Shown here one piece after another: positions 18,632 through 29,700 of a stretch of 64,000 nucleotides of DNA. The stretch lies in NCBI RefSeq assembly GCF_004521985.1, contig NZ_SBHZ01000004.1:124001-188000 (forward strand), written 5' to 3'. Both the position numbers and the translations under genes were made by a program. The notes under the pieces are model-generated. The model was not told the origin of the DNA, made no database searches, and worked only from the letters and a program-made list of their open reading frames with translations. Numbering within the stretch: position 1 is the stretch's first letter; every line of letters begins with the position of its first letter. This DNA is from Ectopseudomonas khazarica (GTDB taxonomy: Bacteria; Pseudomonadota; Gammaproteobacteria; Pseudomonadales; Pseudomonadaceae).

Positions 18632-18648
18632 CCCGGACTTCATCCGGG
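18632..18648. repeat. Short REP-like hairpin between convergent genes
   Basis: CCCGGACTTCATCCGGG, followed by CTACG, is a compact hairpin of the type scattered between genes in many pseudomonads (from memory). It separates the convergent HD-GYP gene and rlmJ and may also help end transcription. There is no T-tract. Confidence 0.6.
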
Positions 18649-18656
18649 CTACGCGT

Positions 18657-19511
18657 TCATGGTTTGCCGCTTGCCGCTTCTTCTACCAACCAGTCCAGAC
18701 GCCAGCCGCCCTGACTCTGCCCGAGCGCATCGGCCAACCAGGGCAGCAGTTGCTTGAGCTCGTCCTCCAGGCCCCATGGCGGATTGCTGATCACCAGCCC
18801 GGAGCCGCTCAGGCGACTGGCATCGTCCGGGGCATGGACGTACAGCTCGGCACGCAGCAGCTTGGGCGCGTTGCTCTTGCTCAGGCCGGCGTAGAAGCGC
18901 GCAAGCTGGCGCTCATCCTTGATCGGGTACCAGATCGCCACGATGGCCTGGCGCATGCGCCCATGCGCCTCGTTGAGCGCCTCGACGCAGCGCTGCAATT
19001 CGTCCGCCTGCTCGAACGGCGGGTCGATCAGCAGCAACACGCGCTTCTCGCGGGTGGGCATCAGGGCGCGGGGCACGTGCCAGCCCTCGCCCAGGTGCAC
19101 GGCCACGCGGCGGTCACCACGCATGTTGTCCTTGAGCAGACGACCATCCTCGGGGTGCTTCTCGTTGAGCAGCAGGCGATCCTGCTCGCGGCTGAGCAGC
19201 CGCGCGAGCTCCGGCGAGCCAGGGTAGTAGCGCAGCGTGCCATCGGGGTTCATCGCCCGCACCACGTCCAGGTAGGCTTCGACCGCATCCGGCAACTGCT
19301 CGGCCTGCCACAGACGGCCGATGCCCTCCAGGTACTCGCCGGTGCGATTGGCCTGATCGCCTTGCAGGTCGTACAGGCCGATCCCGGCATGGCTGTCGAG
19401 GTAGGCGAAAGGCGCCTCCTTCTTCGACAGCAGGGCGATCAGGCGGGTCAGCAGCAGGTGCTTGAGCACATCGGCATGGTTGCCGGCATGGAAGGCGTGG
19501 CGGTAGTTCAT
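18657..19511 (-). CDS. rlmJ: 23S rRNA (adenine(2030)-N6)-methyltransferase RlmJ
   Basis: A 284-residue SAM-dependent methyltransferase that modifies A2030 of 23S rRNA. It starts MNYRHAFHAGNHADVLKH, which is the family signature, and carries the catalytic DPPF motif in LLLIDPPFEQADE. Length matches E. coli YhiR/RlmJ (about 280). The gene is monocistronic in appearance and 26 bases from the LysR gene on the same strand. Confidence 0.95.
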   Translation of the reverse strand: MNYRHAFHAGNHADVLKHLLLTRLIALLSKKEAPFAYLDSHAGIGLYDLQGDQANRTGEYLEGIGRLWQAEQLPDAVEAYLDVVRAMNPDGTLRYYPGSPELARLLSREQDRLLLNEKHPEDGRLLKDNMRGDRRVAVHLGEGWHVPRALMPTREKRVLLLIDPPFEQADELQRCVEALNEAHGRMRQAIVAIWYPIKDERQLARFYAGLSKSNAPKLLRAELYVHAPDDASRLSGSGLVISNPPWGLEDELKQLLPWLADALGQSQGGWRLDWLVEEAASGKP

Positions 19512-19537
19512 GAGGGTCTCCGAAACAGCCGTCGAGT

Positions 19538-20425
19538 TTACTCGTTGAGCGGACTTTGCGCGCGCATCAGCTCCAGCAACAGGGACAACGGCGGGTGCTC
19601 GCCGGCATCGCGGCGCCGCGCCAGCAGCGTGGTGGTCGCCCCCAGCTGCGGGGCGATGGCCTGATACTGCACCAGGTGCACACGTGGATGGCGCTCGAGC
19701 AGGCTGCGTGGCAGCAGGCCGATGCCCATGCCCGCCGCGATACCGGCGAAGATCGCATCGATCGAACCATAGCTCTGCCGCGCCGCCACCTGCAGGTCGC
19801 TGGTGAGCGCCCAGCGCTCCAGGCGCTCGCGGTAATGACAGCCTTCGGGAAAGCCGAGCAGCGTTTGCGGGCGCGCGCCCAGGCTGGCGGCGTCCTGGGC
19901 GGGTGGCAGGACCAGCATCAGCTCCTCCTGCCAGATCGGCAGGCAATCGAGCTGCGGATGCTCGAACGGCCCACCGATCAGGCCGGCATCCAGCTCCCCG
20001 GCCAGCACCTCCTCGACCAGGCGCCGACTCGGCCCGGTGCTCAGTTGCAGGTTGACCCGTGGCGCACGCTGATGGAACGCCGCGAGCAGCTCGGGCAGAC
20101 GCACGGCAGCGGTGGTCTCCATGGAGCCCAGACGCAAGTCACCGCTCCACACATCCTCCTGCACGCTGCGCCAGGCCAGCTGGCAGAGCTGCTCGAGGTG
20201 CTCGGCATGCGGTCGCAGGCGCTCGCCCGCCTGGCTCAGGCGCAGCCGCTGGCCCTGACGGCGGAACAGGCGCGTGTCGAGCTGCTGCTCCAGCTGGCGC
20301 AGGCGCGCCGAGACGTTCGACGGCACGCAATTGAGCCGCACACCGGCGGCACTGAGGGAGCCCTCACGCGCGACGGCGAGGAAATAGCGCAGCAGTTGCG
20401 GGTTGAGACGTTGCCAGGCATCCAT
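19538..20425 (-). CDS. LysR family transcriptional regulator
   Basis: A 295-residue LysR-type regulator with an N-terminal winged helix-turn-helix (about residues 8-65, LNPQLLRYFLAVAREGSLSAAG) and a C-terminal effector-binding domain. It is transcribed away from an MFS transporter plus nitronate monooxygenase operon, with a T-N11-A type palindrome between the two starts, which suggests it controls that pair. The effector is unknown. Confidence 0.93.
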   Translation of the reverse strand: MDAWQRLNPQLLRYFLAVAREGSLSAAGVRLNCVPSNVSARLRQLEQQLDTRLFRRQGQRLRLSQAGERLRPHAEHLEQLCQLAWRSVQEDVWSGDLRLGSMETTAAVRLPELLAAFHQRAPRVNLQLSTGPSRRLVEEVLAGELDAGLIGGPFEHPQLDCLPIWQEELMLVLPPAQDAASLGARPQTLLGFPEGCHYRERLERWALTSDLQVAARQSYGSIDAIFAGIAAGMGIGLLPRSLLERHPRVHLVQYQAIAPQLGATTTLLARRRDAGEHPPLSLLLELMRAQSPLNE

Positions 20426-20429
20426 GATC

Positions 20430-20446
20430 TTTCACCAAAAGTGAAA
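20430..20446. promoter_or_regulatory. Candidate LysR operator (TTTCAC-N5-GTGAAA)
   Basis: A perfect 6-bp inverted repeat with a 5-base spacer, TTTCAC CAAAA GTGAAA, lies 5 bases upstream of the LysR start and contains the T-N11-A core of LysR-type binding sites. A second half-site-like TTTTTCAC starts at 20460. The position between divergent genes fits autoregulation plus control of the MFS gene. Confidence 0.6.
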
Positions 20447-20519
20447 ACTGAGCGCAGTATTTTTCACTAACAGTCCATACAGAACAACGACTATGGTGCG
20501 CAGCACGACCGGAGGCCCG

Positions 20520-21710
20520 ATGCTCAAACTCGACCGCGACTGCTTCCAGGCCATCCTCGCCGCCGCCCTGGCACTGGTGGCGGTGCATGCCCTGGGCCGT
20601 TTCGCCTACACCCCGCTGCTGCCGCTGCTGCTCGACGATGGCCTGTTCAGTCTGGCCCAGGGCGCCCAGCTGGCCACCTGGAACTATCTGGGCTACCTGC
20701 TCGGCGCCTTGCTCGCCCTGCCCATGGCCAGCCCCCGGGGGCTGCGCCTGGGCCTGCCGGTCGCGCTGCTGCTCAACGCCGGGCTGACCCTGGCCCAGGT
20801 ATTCACCCGCGACATCGACATGCTGGCCTTCCTGCGCCTGAGCAACGGCATCAGCAACGGTGTGGTCTTCGTCCTCGCCCCGGCACTGGTGCTGGAATGG
20901 CTGGCCGTGCGTCAGGCCACGGCACTGAGTGGCCTGGTCTACCTGGGCCTGGGAGGCGGCATGCTGCTGTGCGGCGCGCTGGTCGTGCTCACGCCCTGGC
21001 AGGGGCCGCTGCGCTGGCTGCCCATCGCGCTGGTCGCCCTGCCCCTTGCCCTGATCAGCGCCGGAATGTTGCGACGCCTGGCCCAGCAGCTGCCCGCCAG
21101 CGCCCAGGCCAGTGCATCGGGGCGACTGATCGACCGTCGCAGCCTGCCGCTGCTGCTCGCCTACCTGGGCGCCGGCCTGGGCTACATCCTGCCGCTGACC
21201 TTTCTCCCCGCACTGGCCCGCGAACAGCTTCCGCCCGGCCATCCCCTGCTGATCGGCAACTGGTGGTGGACCGCCCTGGCCTGCCTGATCTCCGCGACCC
21301 TGTGGAATCGTGTCGGTGCCTGGCTCGGCGACCGCCGTGCCCTGCAGGTCAACTACGTGCTGCAACTGCTGGGGACCGCCCTGCCGGTTCTGCTGCCCGG
21401 CCCTGTCGGTGTGCTGGGCAGCGCCGTGCTGGTCGGCGGTACCTTCCTCGGCACCGTCCTGCTGACGCAGCGCCTGGCCCGCGCGCTCAAACCGAGCCAG
21501 GGACCGCGCCTGGCCGCGCTGTTGATCAGCCTCTACGGCGGCAGCCAACTGGTCGGCCCCTGGTTCGTCGAGCACTGGACCGCCGCCGGTCACAGCCTGA
21601 CCAGCAGCTTCTCGATCGGCGCCCTGGCCTTGCTCTGGTCATTGTTCTGGACCTGGCGGGCGCCCACCCCCGACTCACCTACCGAAAGGAAGCTCGCCCC
21701 ATGCTCGTGA
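20520..21710 (+). CDS. YbfB/YjiJ-type MFS transporter
   Basis: A 396-residue integral inner-membrane protein with about 12 hydrophobic segments and the N-terminal ALGRFAYTPLLPLLL pattern typical of the YbfB/YjiJ group of the major facilitator superfamily. The substrate is unknown. The ATG at 20520 has GGAG five bases upstream; another in-frame ATG is at 20493. The stop overlaps the nitronate monooxygenase gene by 10 bases, so the two are co-translated. Confidence 0.85.
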   Translation: MLKLDRDCFQAILAAALALVAVHALGRFAYTPLLPLLLDDGLFSLAQGAQLATWNYLGYLLGALLALPMASPRGLRLGLPVALLLNAGLTLAQVFTRDIDMLAFLRLSNGISNGVVFVLAPALVLEWLAVRQATALSGLVYLGLGGGMLLCGALVVLTPWQGPLRWLPIALVALPLALISAGMLRRLAQQLPASAQASASGRLIDRRSLPLLLAYLGAGLGYILPLTFLPALAREQLPPGHPLLIGNWWWTALACLISATLWNRVGAWLGDRRALQVNYVLQLLGTALPVLLPGPVGVLGSAVLVGGTFLGTVLLTQRLARALKPSQGPRLAALLISLYGGSQLVGPWFVEHWTAAGHSLTSSFSIGALALLWSLFWTWRAPTPDSPTERKLAPCS

Positions 21711-22753
21711 ATGACCTGTTTGGCAGCCCGCTGCCACTGATCCAGGCGCCCATGGCCGGTTCGCAGAATCACCGCCTGGCCGCCGCCGTCTGCGAGGCCG
21801 GAGGCCTGGGTTCGATCCCCTGTGCGATGCTCACGCCGGCCGCCCTGCGCCAGGAGCTGGAGGCGCTGCGCGGCCTGACGCAGCGACCGTTCAACCTCAA
21901 CTTCTTCAGCCACGTGCAACCTGAGCCGGATGCCGCCCGGGAAGCGACCTGGCGTGAGGCACTGGCCCCGTACTACCAGGAATTCGGCGTGGATCAGGCA
22001 ACGATCGCAGGCGGCCCCGGGCGCCTGCCGTTCAATGCCGAGGCGGCGGAACTGGTCGAGGAGTTTCGCCCGGCCGTGGTGAGCTTCCACTTCGGCCTGC
22101 CGGACGACGCCCTGCTGCAACGGGTGCGCGACAGTGGCGCCAGGGTCCTTTCCAGCGCCACCACGCTGGCGGAAGCCCTGTGGCTGCAGGAACGCGGCGT
22201 CGACGCGGTGATCGCCCAGGGGCTGGAGGCCGGTGGTCATCGCGGGCACTTTCTCGATCACGACCTGAGCCGCCAGCTGGGGACTTTCGCCCTGCTGCCG
22301 CAGCTCGTGGATGCCCTCGACGTCCCGGTGATCGCCACGGGCGGCATCAGCGATGCACGTGGGGTGGCGGCGGCCATGGCACTTGGCGCCGCAGGCGTGC
22401 AGGTCGGCAGTGCCTACCTGCTGTGTCCGGAGGCGAGCACCAGCGCCCTCCACCGCGCGGCCCTGCAGAGCCCGGCAGCGCAACACACGGCACTGACCAA
22501 CCTGTTCAGCGGTCGGCCCGCGCGTGGCATCGTCAATCGCCTGATGCGCGAGCAGGGCCCGCTCAGTCCCCTGACGCCCACCTTCCCCCTGGCAACGGCG
22601 GCCATCGCGCCGCTGCGCGCGGCAGCCGAAGCGCGGGGCGACAGCGACTTCTCGCCACTCTGGGCCGGGCAGAACGTCGCCAACTGCCGGCCGATGCCGG
22701 CCGCCGAGCTGACCCGCGCGCTGGCGCGGGGCTTCGAGTCCCATCGCGACTGA
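21701..22753 (+). CDS. Nitronate monooxygenase (2-nitropropane dioxygenase family)
   Basis: A 350-residue FMN-dependent TIM-barrel enzyme that oxidises alkyl nitronates such as propionate-3-nitronate. Seen motifs: PLIQAPMAGSQNHRLAAAV at the N-terminus, QGLEAGGHRGHF with the family's conserved glycine/His segment, VIATGGISDARGVAAAMALGA for phosphate binding of FMN, and QVGSAYLLCPE. Upstream the frame stays open but the ATG overlapping the MFS stop gives the expected start. It belongs to the LysR-controlled pair. Confidence 0.92.
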   Translation: MLVNDLFGSPLPLIQAPMAGSQNHRLAAAVCEAGGLGSIPCAMLTPAALRQELEALRGLTQRPFNLNFFSHVQPEPDAAREATWREALAPYYQEFGVDQATIAGGPGRLPFNAEAAELVEEFRPAVVSFHFGLPDDALLQRVRDSGARVLSSATTLAEALWLQERGVDAVIAQGLEAGGHRGHFLDHDLSRQLGTFALLPQLVDALDVPVIATGGISDARGVAAAMALGAAGVQVGSAYLLCPEASTSALHRAALQSPAAQHTALTNLFSGRPARGIVNRLMREQGPLSPLTPTFPLATAAIAPLRAAAEARGDSDFSPLWAGQNVANCRPMPAAELTRALARGFESHRD

Positions 22754-22874
22754 GGCCGCTCCTGCGGTGCCGGGATCGGCAGGGTGGTGTGGCGCTTTAT
22801 CACCGTGACTGATGATGCTGGGCAGTCGGGCAACGGACTGCCTAGACTCGGACGATCATCAGGAGACCCGTTCC

Positions 22875-24680
22875 ATGTCCGAGACCCTGCTCAGCGCCCG
22901 CAACCTGGCCTTCGAACTCTATGAAGTACTCGACGCCGAAGCCCTGACCCAACGCCCACGGTTCGCCGATCACAACCGCGAGACCTTCGATGCGGCAATC
23001 AGCACCGCGCGCGGCATCGCCGAACAACTGTTCGCCCCGCACAACCGCAAGAGCGACGAACACGAGCCGCAGTACGTGGACGGCAGCGCCGTGCTGATCC
23101 CAGAGGTCGAGCCCGCGCTGCGCGCGTTCCACGAAGCCGGTTTCCTCAACGCCACACGGGATTTCGAGCAGGGCGGCATGCAGCTGCCCAACCTGCTGTC
23201 GCAGGCCTGCTTCGCTCACTTCCAGTCCGCCAACTGCGCCACCAGCTCGTACTCGATGCTGACCATGGGCGTGGCCAACCTGATCGAAGCCTTCGGCAGC
23301 GACGAGCAGAAAGAGCGCTTCCTGCAGCCGATCATCGACGGTCGCTTCTTCGGCACCATGGCCCTGACCGAGCCGCACGCCGGCTCCTCGCTGTCGGACA
23401 TCCGCACCAGGGCCGAGCCGCATGCCGATGGCAGCTATCGCATCAAGGGCAACAAGATCTTCATCTCCGGCGGCGACCAGCCGATCTCCGAGAACATCGT
23501 GCACATGGTGCTGGCCAAGCTGCCGGATGCACCGCCCGGGGTGAAGGGCATCAGCCTGTTCATCGTGCCCAAGTTCCACGTCGACGCCGATGGCAGCCTG
23601 GGCCCGCGCAACGACGTGACCCTGGCCGGGCTGTTCCACAAGATGGGCTGGCGCGGCACCACCTCCACCGCGCTGAACTTCGGCGACAACGGCGAATGCG
23701 TCGGTTATCTGGTAGGCAAACCGCACGCGGGTCTGTCCTACATGTTCCAGATGATGAACGAGGCGCGCATCGGCGTCGGCATGGGCGCCATCATGCTCGG
23801 CTACGCCGGGTACCTCTATTCGCTGGATTACGCACGCAACCGTCCGCAGGGCCGCCAGCCGGACGGCAAGGACCCGTCCAGCGCGCAGATCTCGATCATC
23901 GAGCACGCCGATGTGCGGCGCATGCTGCTGACGCAGAAGGCCTATGTCGAAGGCGCCTTCGACCTCGGCCTGTACGCCGCGCGGCTGTTCGACGACACCC
24001 ACACCCTGGAAACCGCCGAGGAGCGCACCCAGGCACTGGAGCTGCTCGACCTGCTGACCCCCATCGTCAAGTCCTGGCCCTCGGAGTTCTGCCTCAAGGC
24101 CAACGAACTGGCGATCCAGATCCTCGGCGGCCACGGCTACACCCGCGAGTACCCGGTGGAACAGTACTACCGCGACAACCGGCTCAACCCGATTCACGAG
24201 GGCACCCACGGTATCCAGTCGCTCGACCTGCTCGGGCGCAAGGTCTCGCAGAACGGCGGCGCCGCGCTCAAGCAGTTGCTCAAGCTGATCAACGCATGCT
24301 GCCAGCGCGCCAGCCAGCACGAGTCGCTCACGGCCCTGCGCCAGCCGCTGGAGCAACTGGTGGCGCGCCTGCAAGCGGTCACCCTGGCACTGCTCGGCGA
24401 CCTGATGAGCGGCAAGGTCAATCAAGGCCTGGCCAACTCGGCGCTGTACCTCAAGGTGTTCGGCCACACCGTGATCGGCTGGCGCTGGCTGGAGCAGGCG
24501 ATTCACGCCGAACAGGGCCTGGCGCGCACCGACAACGCCGAGGAACAGGCCTTCTACCGTGGCAAGCTGCAGGCCGCGCGTTACTTCCTGACCTGGGAAG
24601 TGCCGGGCTGCCACCACGATCTGGCCGTGCTCGAGGCACGCGACGACACCTGCCTGGGCATGCAGGACGGCTGGTTCTAA
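22875..24680 (+). CDS. Acyl-CoA dehydrogenase (large FadE-like type)
   Basis: A 601-residue flavoprotein. The acyl-CoA dehydrogenase core carries [12 protein letters not shown] (FAD/acyl contact), [15 protein letters not shown] and the C-terminal [20 protein letters not shown], with [16 protein letters not shown] containing the expected catalytic Glu region. The ~600-residue length is that of the group with an extra C-terminal domain. AGGAGA precedes the start. It presumably acts in fatty acid beta-oxidation; the chain-length preference cannot be read. Confidence 0.93.
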   Translation: MSETLLSARNLAFELYEVLDAEALTQRPRFADHNRETFDAAISTARGIAEQLFAPHNRKSDEHEPQYVDGSAVLIPEVEPALRAFHEAGFLNATRDFEQGGMQLPNLLSQACFAHFQSANCATSSYSMLTMGVANLIEAFGSDEQKERFLQPIIDGRFFGTMALTEPHAGSSLSDIRTRAEPHADGSYRIKGNKIFISGGDQPISENIVHMVLAKLPDAPPGVKGISLFIVPKFHVDADGSLGPRNDVTLAGLFHKMGWRGTTSTALNFGDNGECVGYLVGKPHAGLSYMFQMMNEARIGVGMGAIMLGYAGYLYSLDYARNRPQGRQPDGKDPSSAQISIIEHADVRRMLLTQKAYVEGAFDLGLYAARLFDDTHTLETAEERTQALELLDLLTPIVKSWPSEFCLKANELAIQILGGHGYTREYPVEQYYRDNRLNPIHEGTHGIQSLDLLGRKVSQNGGAALKQLLKLINACCQRASQHESLTALRQPLEQLVARLQAVTLALLGDLMSGKVNQGLANSALYLKVFGHTVIGWRWLEQAIHAEQGLARTDNAEEQAFYRGKLQAARYFLTWEVPGCHHDLAVLEARDDTCLGMQDGWF

Positions 24681-24687
24681 AGAGCAG

Positions 24688-24797
24688 CCACAAGTTGCAA
24701 GCCTCAAGCGACAAGAGAAAGCGGCAGCGCACTCCGCTCAAGCTTGTGGCTTGTGGCTTGTGGCTTGTGGCTTGTGGCTTGTGGCTTGTGGCTTGTG
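24688..24797. repeat. Heptamer repeat array forming an inverted structure
   Basis: The right arm (24742-24797) is eight perfect tandem copies of GCTTGTG. The left arm (24688-24715) is four imperfect heptamers of form NNNCAAG (CCACAAG, TTGCAAG, CCTCAAG, CGACAAG), which are the complement of the right-arm unit. The whole can fold as a long hairpin after the acyl-CoA dehydrogenase gene, just before the promoter of the next gene. Perfect identity in one arm only suggests recent slippage expansion. Confidence 0.9.
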
Positions 24798-24814
24798 AAA
24801 ATGTAATAACCTTT

Positions 24815-24845
24815 TTGACAGCGGTACGAAGGCTACGGTTAGAAT
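24815..24845 (+). promoter_or_regulatory. Sigma70-type promoter of the antiporter gene
   Basis: A consensus -35 TTGACA (24815-24820) is followed by TAGAAT (24840-24845) with a 19-base spacer, or TTAGAA with 18. It starts 18 bases after the heptamer array. A start of transcription near 24852 would leave about 50 bases before the TTG start codon at 24903, which favours that start over the ATG at 24864. Confidence 0.6.
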
Positions 24846-24902
24846 CCCTGGCACGCGCCATGCATGACGGCGCTCCATCCACCCAGCCAGGAGTATGCGC
24901 AT

Positions 24903-26648
24903 TTGGATGCCAGCGCCATCAACAATCTGTTCTTGATCGGCGCCTTGTTGGTAGCGGCCAGCATTCTGGTCAGCGCTTTCGGGACACGTTTCGGCATCCC
25001 CATCCTGGTGATCTTCCTGGGCGTCGGCATGCTCGCCGGCACCGACGGCCCTGGCGGCATCATCTTCAACAACTACCCCCTGGCCTATCTGGTCGGCAAC
25101 CTGGCGTTGGCGGTGATCCTGCTCGACGGCGGCATGCGCACGCGGGTCTCCAGTTTCCGTGTGGCCCTGTGGCCGTCGCTGTCGCTGGCCACCGTGGGGG
25201 TGATGATCACCGCCGGCCTGACCGGCCTGGCGGCAGCCTGGCTGTTCGACCTGACCCTGCTGGAAGGCCTGCTGATCGGCGCCATCGTCGGCTCCACGGA
25301 TGCGGCGGCGGTGTTCTCCCTGCTCGGCGGCCGCGGCCTCAACGAACGGGTCAGCTCCACCCTGGAGATCGAATCCGGCAGCAACGACCCGATGGCGGTG
25401 TTCCTCACCATCACCCTGATCGCCATGCTCGCCAGCGGCCAGACCGGTTTCAGCTGGGACCTGCCGATCCAGCTGGTGCAGCAGTTCGGCCTCGGCACCC
25501 TGCTGGGCCTGGGCGGCGGCTGGCTGCTGCTCAACCTGATCAACCGCATGGAGCTGGCCACCGGCCTGTATCCGCTGCTGGTGGTCAGCGGCGGCCTGAT
25601 CATCTTCGCCATCACCACGGCGGTGGGGGGCAGCGGCATCCTGGCCATCTACCTGTGCGGCCTGCTCCTGGGCAATCGCCCGATTCGCTCGCGCCACGGC
25701 ATCCTGCACATGCTCGACGGCCTCACCTGGCTGGCACAGATCGGCATGTTCCTGGTACTCGGCCTGCTGGTCACGCCGCACGAGCTGCTGCCCATCGCCC
25801 TGCCGGCGCTGGCCCTGGCGCTGTGGATGATCCTCTTCGCCCGGCCGCTGTCGATCTTCCTCGGTCTGCTGCCATTTCGCGCCTTCCACGACCGCGAGCG
25901 GATGTTCATCGCCTGGGTCGGGCTGCGCGGCGCCGTGCCGATCATTCTCGCCGTGTTCCCGCTGATGGCCGGGCTGCCCAACGCCCAGCTGTTCTTCAAC
26001 GTGGCCTTCTTCATCGTGATCATCTCCCTGCTGCTGCAGGGCACCAGCCTGCCGCTGGCGGCCAAGCTGATGCGCGTCACCGTACCGCCGGAGCCGGCAC
26101 CGGTGTCGCGCGCCGGCCTGGAAGTGCACCCGACCAGCCAGTGGGAACTGTTCGTCTATCGCCTGGGCGCGGAGAAGTGGTGCATCGGCGCCGCCCTGCG
26201 CGAACTGAACATGCCCGAGGGCACGCGTATCGCGGCGCTGTTCCGTGGCCGCGAGCTGCTGCACCCATCGGGCAGCACGCGCCTGGAAGCCGGCGACCTG
26301 CTCTGCGTGATCGGCCACGAACATGACCTGCCAGCCCTCGGCAAGCTGTTCAGCCAGGCGCCCAAGCGCGGCCAGGACCTGCGTTTCTTCGGCGATTTCG
26401 TGCTCGAGGGCGATGCCGAGCTGAATGCGGTGGCAGCGCTCTACGGCCTCAAGCTCGGCGAGGTCGAAGGCAACCAGCCGCTGGGCCGCTTCATCGCGCA
26501 GGAGATCGGCGGCGAACCGATCGTCGGCGACCAGGTGGAATGGCAGGGCATGACCTGGACCGTGGCCGCCATGGAAGGGAACAAGGTACGCAAGGTTGGC
26601 GTCAGATTCCCCGAAGGCGCTCGCCCAGGCCCTGGGCTGCACTTCTAG
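24903..26648 (+). CDS. Potassium/cation-proton antiporter of the NhaP2 (CvrA) type
   Basis: A 581-residue CPA1-family inner-membrane antiporter with about 12-13 transmembrane segments (1-400), the transport-site motifs [13 protein letters not shown] and [10 protein letters not shown], and a C-terminal cytosolic part with TrkA-C-like (RCK) and CorC/HlyC-like folds (about 420-581). The chosen start is TTG at 24903, with AGGAG nine bases upstream and [10 protein letters not shown] matching the usual family N-terminus; an in-frame ATG at 24864 has no ribosome-binding site. It exchanges K+ or Na+ for H+ and likely matters for osmotic and pH balance. Confidence 0.88.
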   Translation: MDASAINNLFLIGALLVAASILVSAFGTRFGIPILVIFLGVGMLAGTDGPGGIIFNNYPLAYLVGNLALAVILLDGGMRTRVSSFRVALWPSLSLATVGVMITAGLTGLAAAWLFDLTLLEGLLIGAIVGSTDAAAVFSLLGGRGLNERVSSTLEIESGSNDPMAVFLTITLIAMLASGQTGFSWDLPIQLVQQFGLGTLLGLGGGWLLLNLINRMELATGLYPLLVVSGGLIIFAITTAVGGSGILAIYLCGLLLGNRPIRSRHGILHMLDGLTWLAQIGMFLVLGLLVTPHELLPIALPALALALWMILFARPLSIFLGLLPFRAFHDRERMFIAWVGLRGAVPIILAVFPLMAGLPNAQLFFNVAFFIVIISLLLQGTSLPLAAKLMRVTVPPEPAPVSRAGLEVHPTSQWELFVYRLGAEKWCIGAALRELNMPEGTRIAALFRGRELLHPSGSTRLEAGDLLCVIGHEHDLPALGKLFSQAPKRGQDLRFFGDFVLEGDAELNAVAALYGLKLGEVEGNQPLGRFIAQEIGGEPIVGDQVEWQGMTWTVAAMEGNKVRKVGVRFPEGARPGPGLHF

Positions 26649-26762
26649 AAAACCGCTGCAAGGACTCTGCTAGCATCAGCAGCAGACACGGGCCTCAGGC
26701 CTGTGCCTGCGTCACGTCGCCAGCACCTTTCGTCGCCACCGCCATCGGTAGATCACTGCACC

Positions 26763-29700
26763 ATGCACCTGTCGCGCCTGCCCCTCGTTGCCGTCCTGTT
26801 CGCCCTGTGCCTCGGCCTGCCGCCAGCGTTCGCCGACGAACCACCCAAAGCCGAGAACGTCCAGCAGAGCCTGGACAGCCTGGCCGACCGCAAGCTGCCG
26901 GAAGCCGAGCAACTGGCCATGAAGCAGACGCTGGAACAGACGCTGCGCATGCTCAGGGATCGCGACGACGCCGAGAAACGCCTGGGCGATCTGCGCAAGC
27001 AACTGGACGAGGCGCCACGCCTCATCACCGAGTCCCAGCGCGAGCTGAGCAGGCTCAAGGCCAGCCCTGAACGGCCCATCGCCGAGCGCCACGCGCGTAC
27101 CACCCTGCCCCAGCTGGAGCAGTTGCTGAACGAACGCTCCAGCCAGCTCAGCGACTGGAACAAGGCCATCATCGAGGCCAACAGCCTGGTGATTACCGCA
27201 CAGACCCGCCCGGAGCGCGCACAAGCGGAGATCAGCCAGAACCAGGCGCGCAGCCAACTGATCAACGACAGCCTGAAGAGCGGCCGCTACGACGGCAAGT
27301 CGCTGAGCCGGGAACGCCGCGACCAGCTCAATGCGGAACTCGCGCTGCTCGCGGCGCAGACCCAGCTGCGCCGCCAGGAGCTGGCCGGCAACAGCCTGCT
27401 GCAGGACCTCGGCAGCGCCCAGCGCGCCCTGCTCGAAGAGCGCATCAACCGTGCCGAGCAGGAGCGTCAGGCCTTGCAGAGCCTGATCAACGAACGCCGC
27501 CGCGCCGAGTCGGAACAGACCGTCGCCGAACAGTCGCGGGAGGCCGAACGCGCCAGCTCGGACAAGCTGCTGGCCAAGGAGAGCACGCTCAATCTCAAGC
27601 TTTCCGACTACCTGCTGCGGGCCACGGACCGCCTCAACCGCCTGACCGAGCAGAACCTGCAGACGCGCCAGCAGCTGGACAACCTGGCCCAGGCAGAACA
27701 GGCACTGGATGAACAGATCCGGGTCCTGCAGGGCAGCCTGCTGCTGTCGAAGATTCTCTATCAGCAGAAGCAGGCGCTGCCGCAGCTCAAGCTGGAGGAC
27801 GGCTCGCTCGCCGATGAAATCGCCGACATCCGCCTGTACCAGTTCGAGCTGAACAAGCAGCGCGAAGAGATTCGCGACCCGTCGCGCTACGTCAACGATC
27901 TGCTGGACAACCAGCCGGGGGAGCAGGTCAGCCCCGAGCTGCGCAGCGCCCTGCTCGACCAGCTCGATACCCGCCGCGAACTGCTCGATCGCCTCAGCCG
28001 CTCGCTGAATGCGCTGCTCAACGAATCGATCACCCTGCAGCTCAACCAGAAGGAACTGCAGAGCACCTCCAGCAGCCTGCGCGCCACCATCGACGAGCAG
28101 ATGTTCTGGATCCCGAGCAACAAGCCACTCGACCTCGACTGGCTGAAGTCGGCGCCGCACTACCTGCAACAGCAGCTCACCGACATGCCCTGGGCGATCG
28201 CCATCAGCGAACTGGGCGCGGGCCTGATCGACCGCCCCCTGGTGTTCCTGCCGCTGATCCTGCTCTGCGCCCTGATCCTCTGGCGCCGCCAGTACCTGTT
28301 CCGCAAGCTCGGCAGCCTGCACGGCGATATCGGCCACTACAAGCTCGACAGCCAGCTGCATACCCCACTGGCCCTGGGGCTGAACCTGATCCTGGCGTTG
28401 CCGGTGGCGCTGTTCCTCGCGCTCTGCGGCTATGCCCTGCTGCACGATGCACGCGGCCAGAATCTCTACCTGGGTGGCGCGCTGTACGAGATGGCGGAAG
28501 CCTGGCTGGTGTTCTACACCCTGCACCGGATTCTCTCGCCGGACGGCGTGGCCATCCTGCACTTCCACTGGCCACCGGCCAACGTCGCCTTCTTCCGCCA
28601 GCACCTGCGCCGCCTGGGCCTGGTGGTGATGGCGCTGGTGGCGGTCGTGAGCATCGCCGAACACCAGCCGGCGAGCCTCGCCAACGACGTGATCGGCATC
28701 GCCGTGGTGCTGACCTGCTACGCCCTGATGGCCTGGCAGCTGTTTCACCTGCAGTTCAGCGCGCCGCTGCGCAAGAACACCTCGGCGCTACGTACCGCTA
28801 TCGGCCTGGCGTTCAACCTGCTGCCACTGGCACTGATCGGCGCCGTCGCCTTCGGTTACTACTACACGGCGCTCAAGCTGACCGATCGCCTGATCGACAC
28901 CCTCTACCTGGTGATTATCTGGCTGGTGCTGGAGGCGACACTGGTACGCGGCCTCAGCGTCGCGGCGCGGCGCCTGGCCTATCAGCGTGCGCTGGCCAAG
29001 CGCCAGACGCAGAGCAAGGACGGCCCGGAAGGCGAGGTGGCGGTGGAGGAGCCGACGCTCGACATCGAGCAGGTCAACCAGCAGTCGCTGCGCCTGATCC
29101 GCCTGGCCCTGCTGGGTGGCTTCCTGGTGTGCCTGTACTGGGTCTGGGCCGAGCTGATCGGCGTATTCACCTACCTCGACACGGTCAACCTCTACGAGTA
29201 CAGCAGCGGCACCGGCGAGGCCGCCACCCTGGTGCCGATCAGCCTGATGGACGTGATCGGCGCGCTGATCATCGTCGCCATCACCGTGGCCCTGGCGCGC
29301 AACCTGCCCGGCCTGCTCGAGGTGCTGGTGCTGTCACGCATGCGCCTGGCCCAGGGCAGCGCCTACGCCACCACCACGCTGCTGTCCTACGCCCTGGTCG
29401 CCATCGGCATCGTCACCACCCTGTCCACCCTGGGCGTGAGCTGGGACAAACTGCAATGGCTGGTGGCCGCGCTCTCGGTCGGCCTGGGTTTCGGCCTGCA
29501 GGAAATCTTCGCCAACTTCATATCCGGCCTGATCATCCTGTTCGAGCGCCCGGTGCGCATCGGCGACGTGGTGACCATCGGCAACCTGTCCGGCACGGTG
29601 AGCAAGATCCGCATCCGCGCGACCACCATCACCGATTTCGACCACAAGGAAATCATCGTTCCGAACAAGACCTTCATCACCGGCCAGCTGATCAACTGGT

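Noticed and set aside
20897..21700. Long upstream extension in frame with nitronate monooxygenase
   Set aside because: The extension overlaps the MFS gene in another frame and has no family similarity; the ATG at 21701 gives the expected N-terminus.
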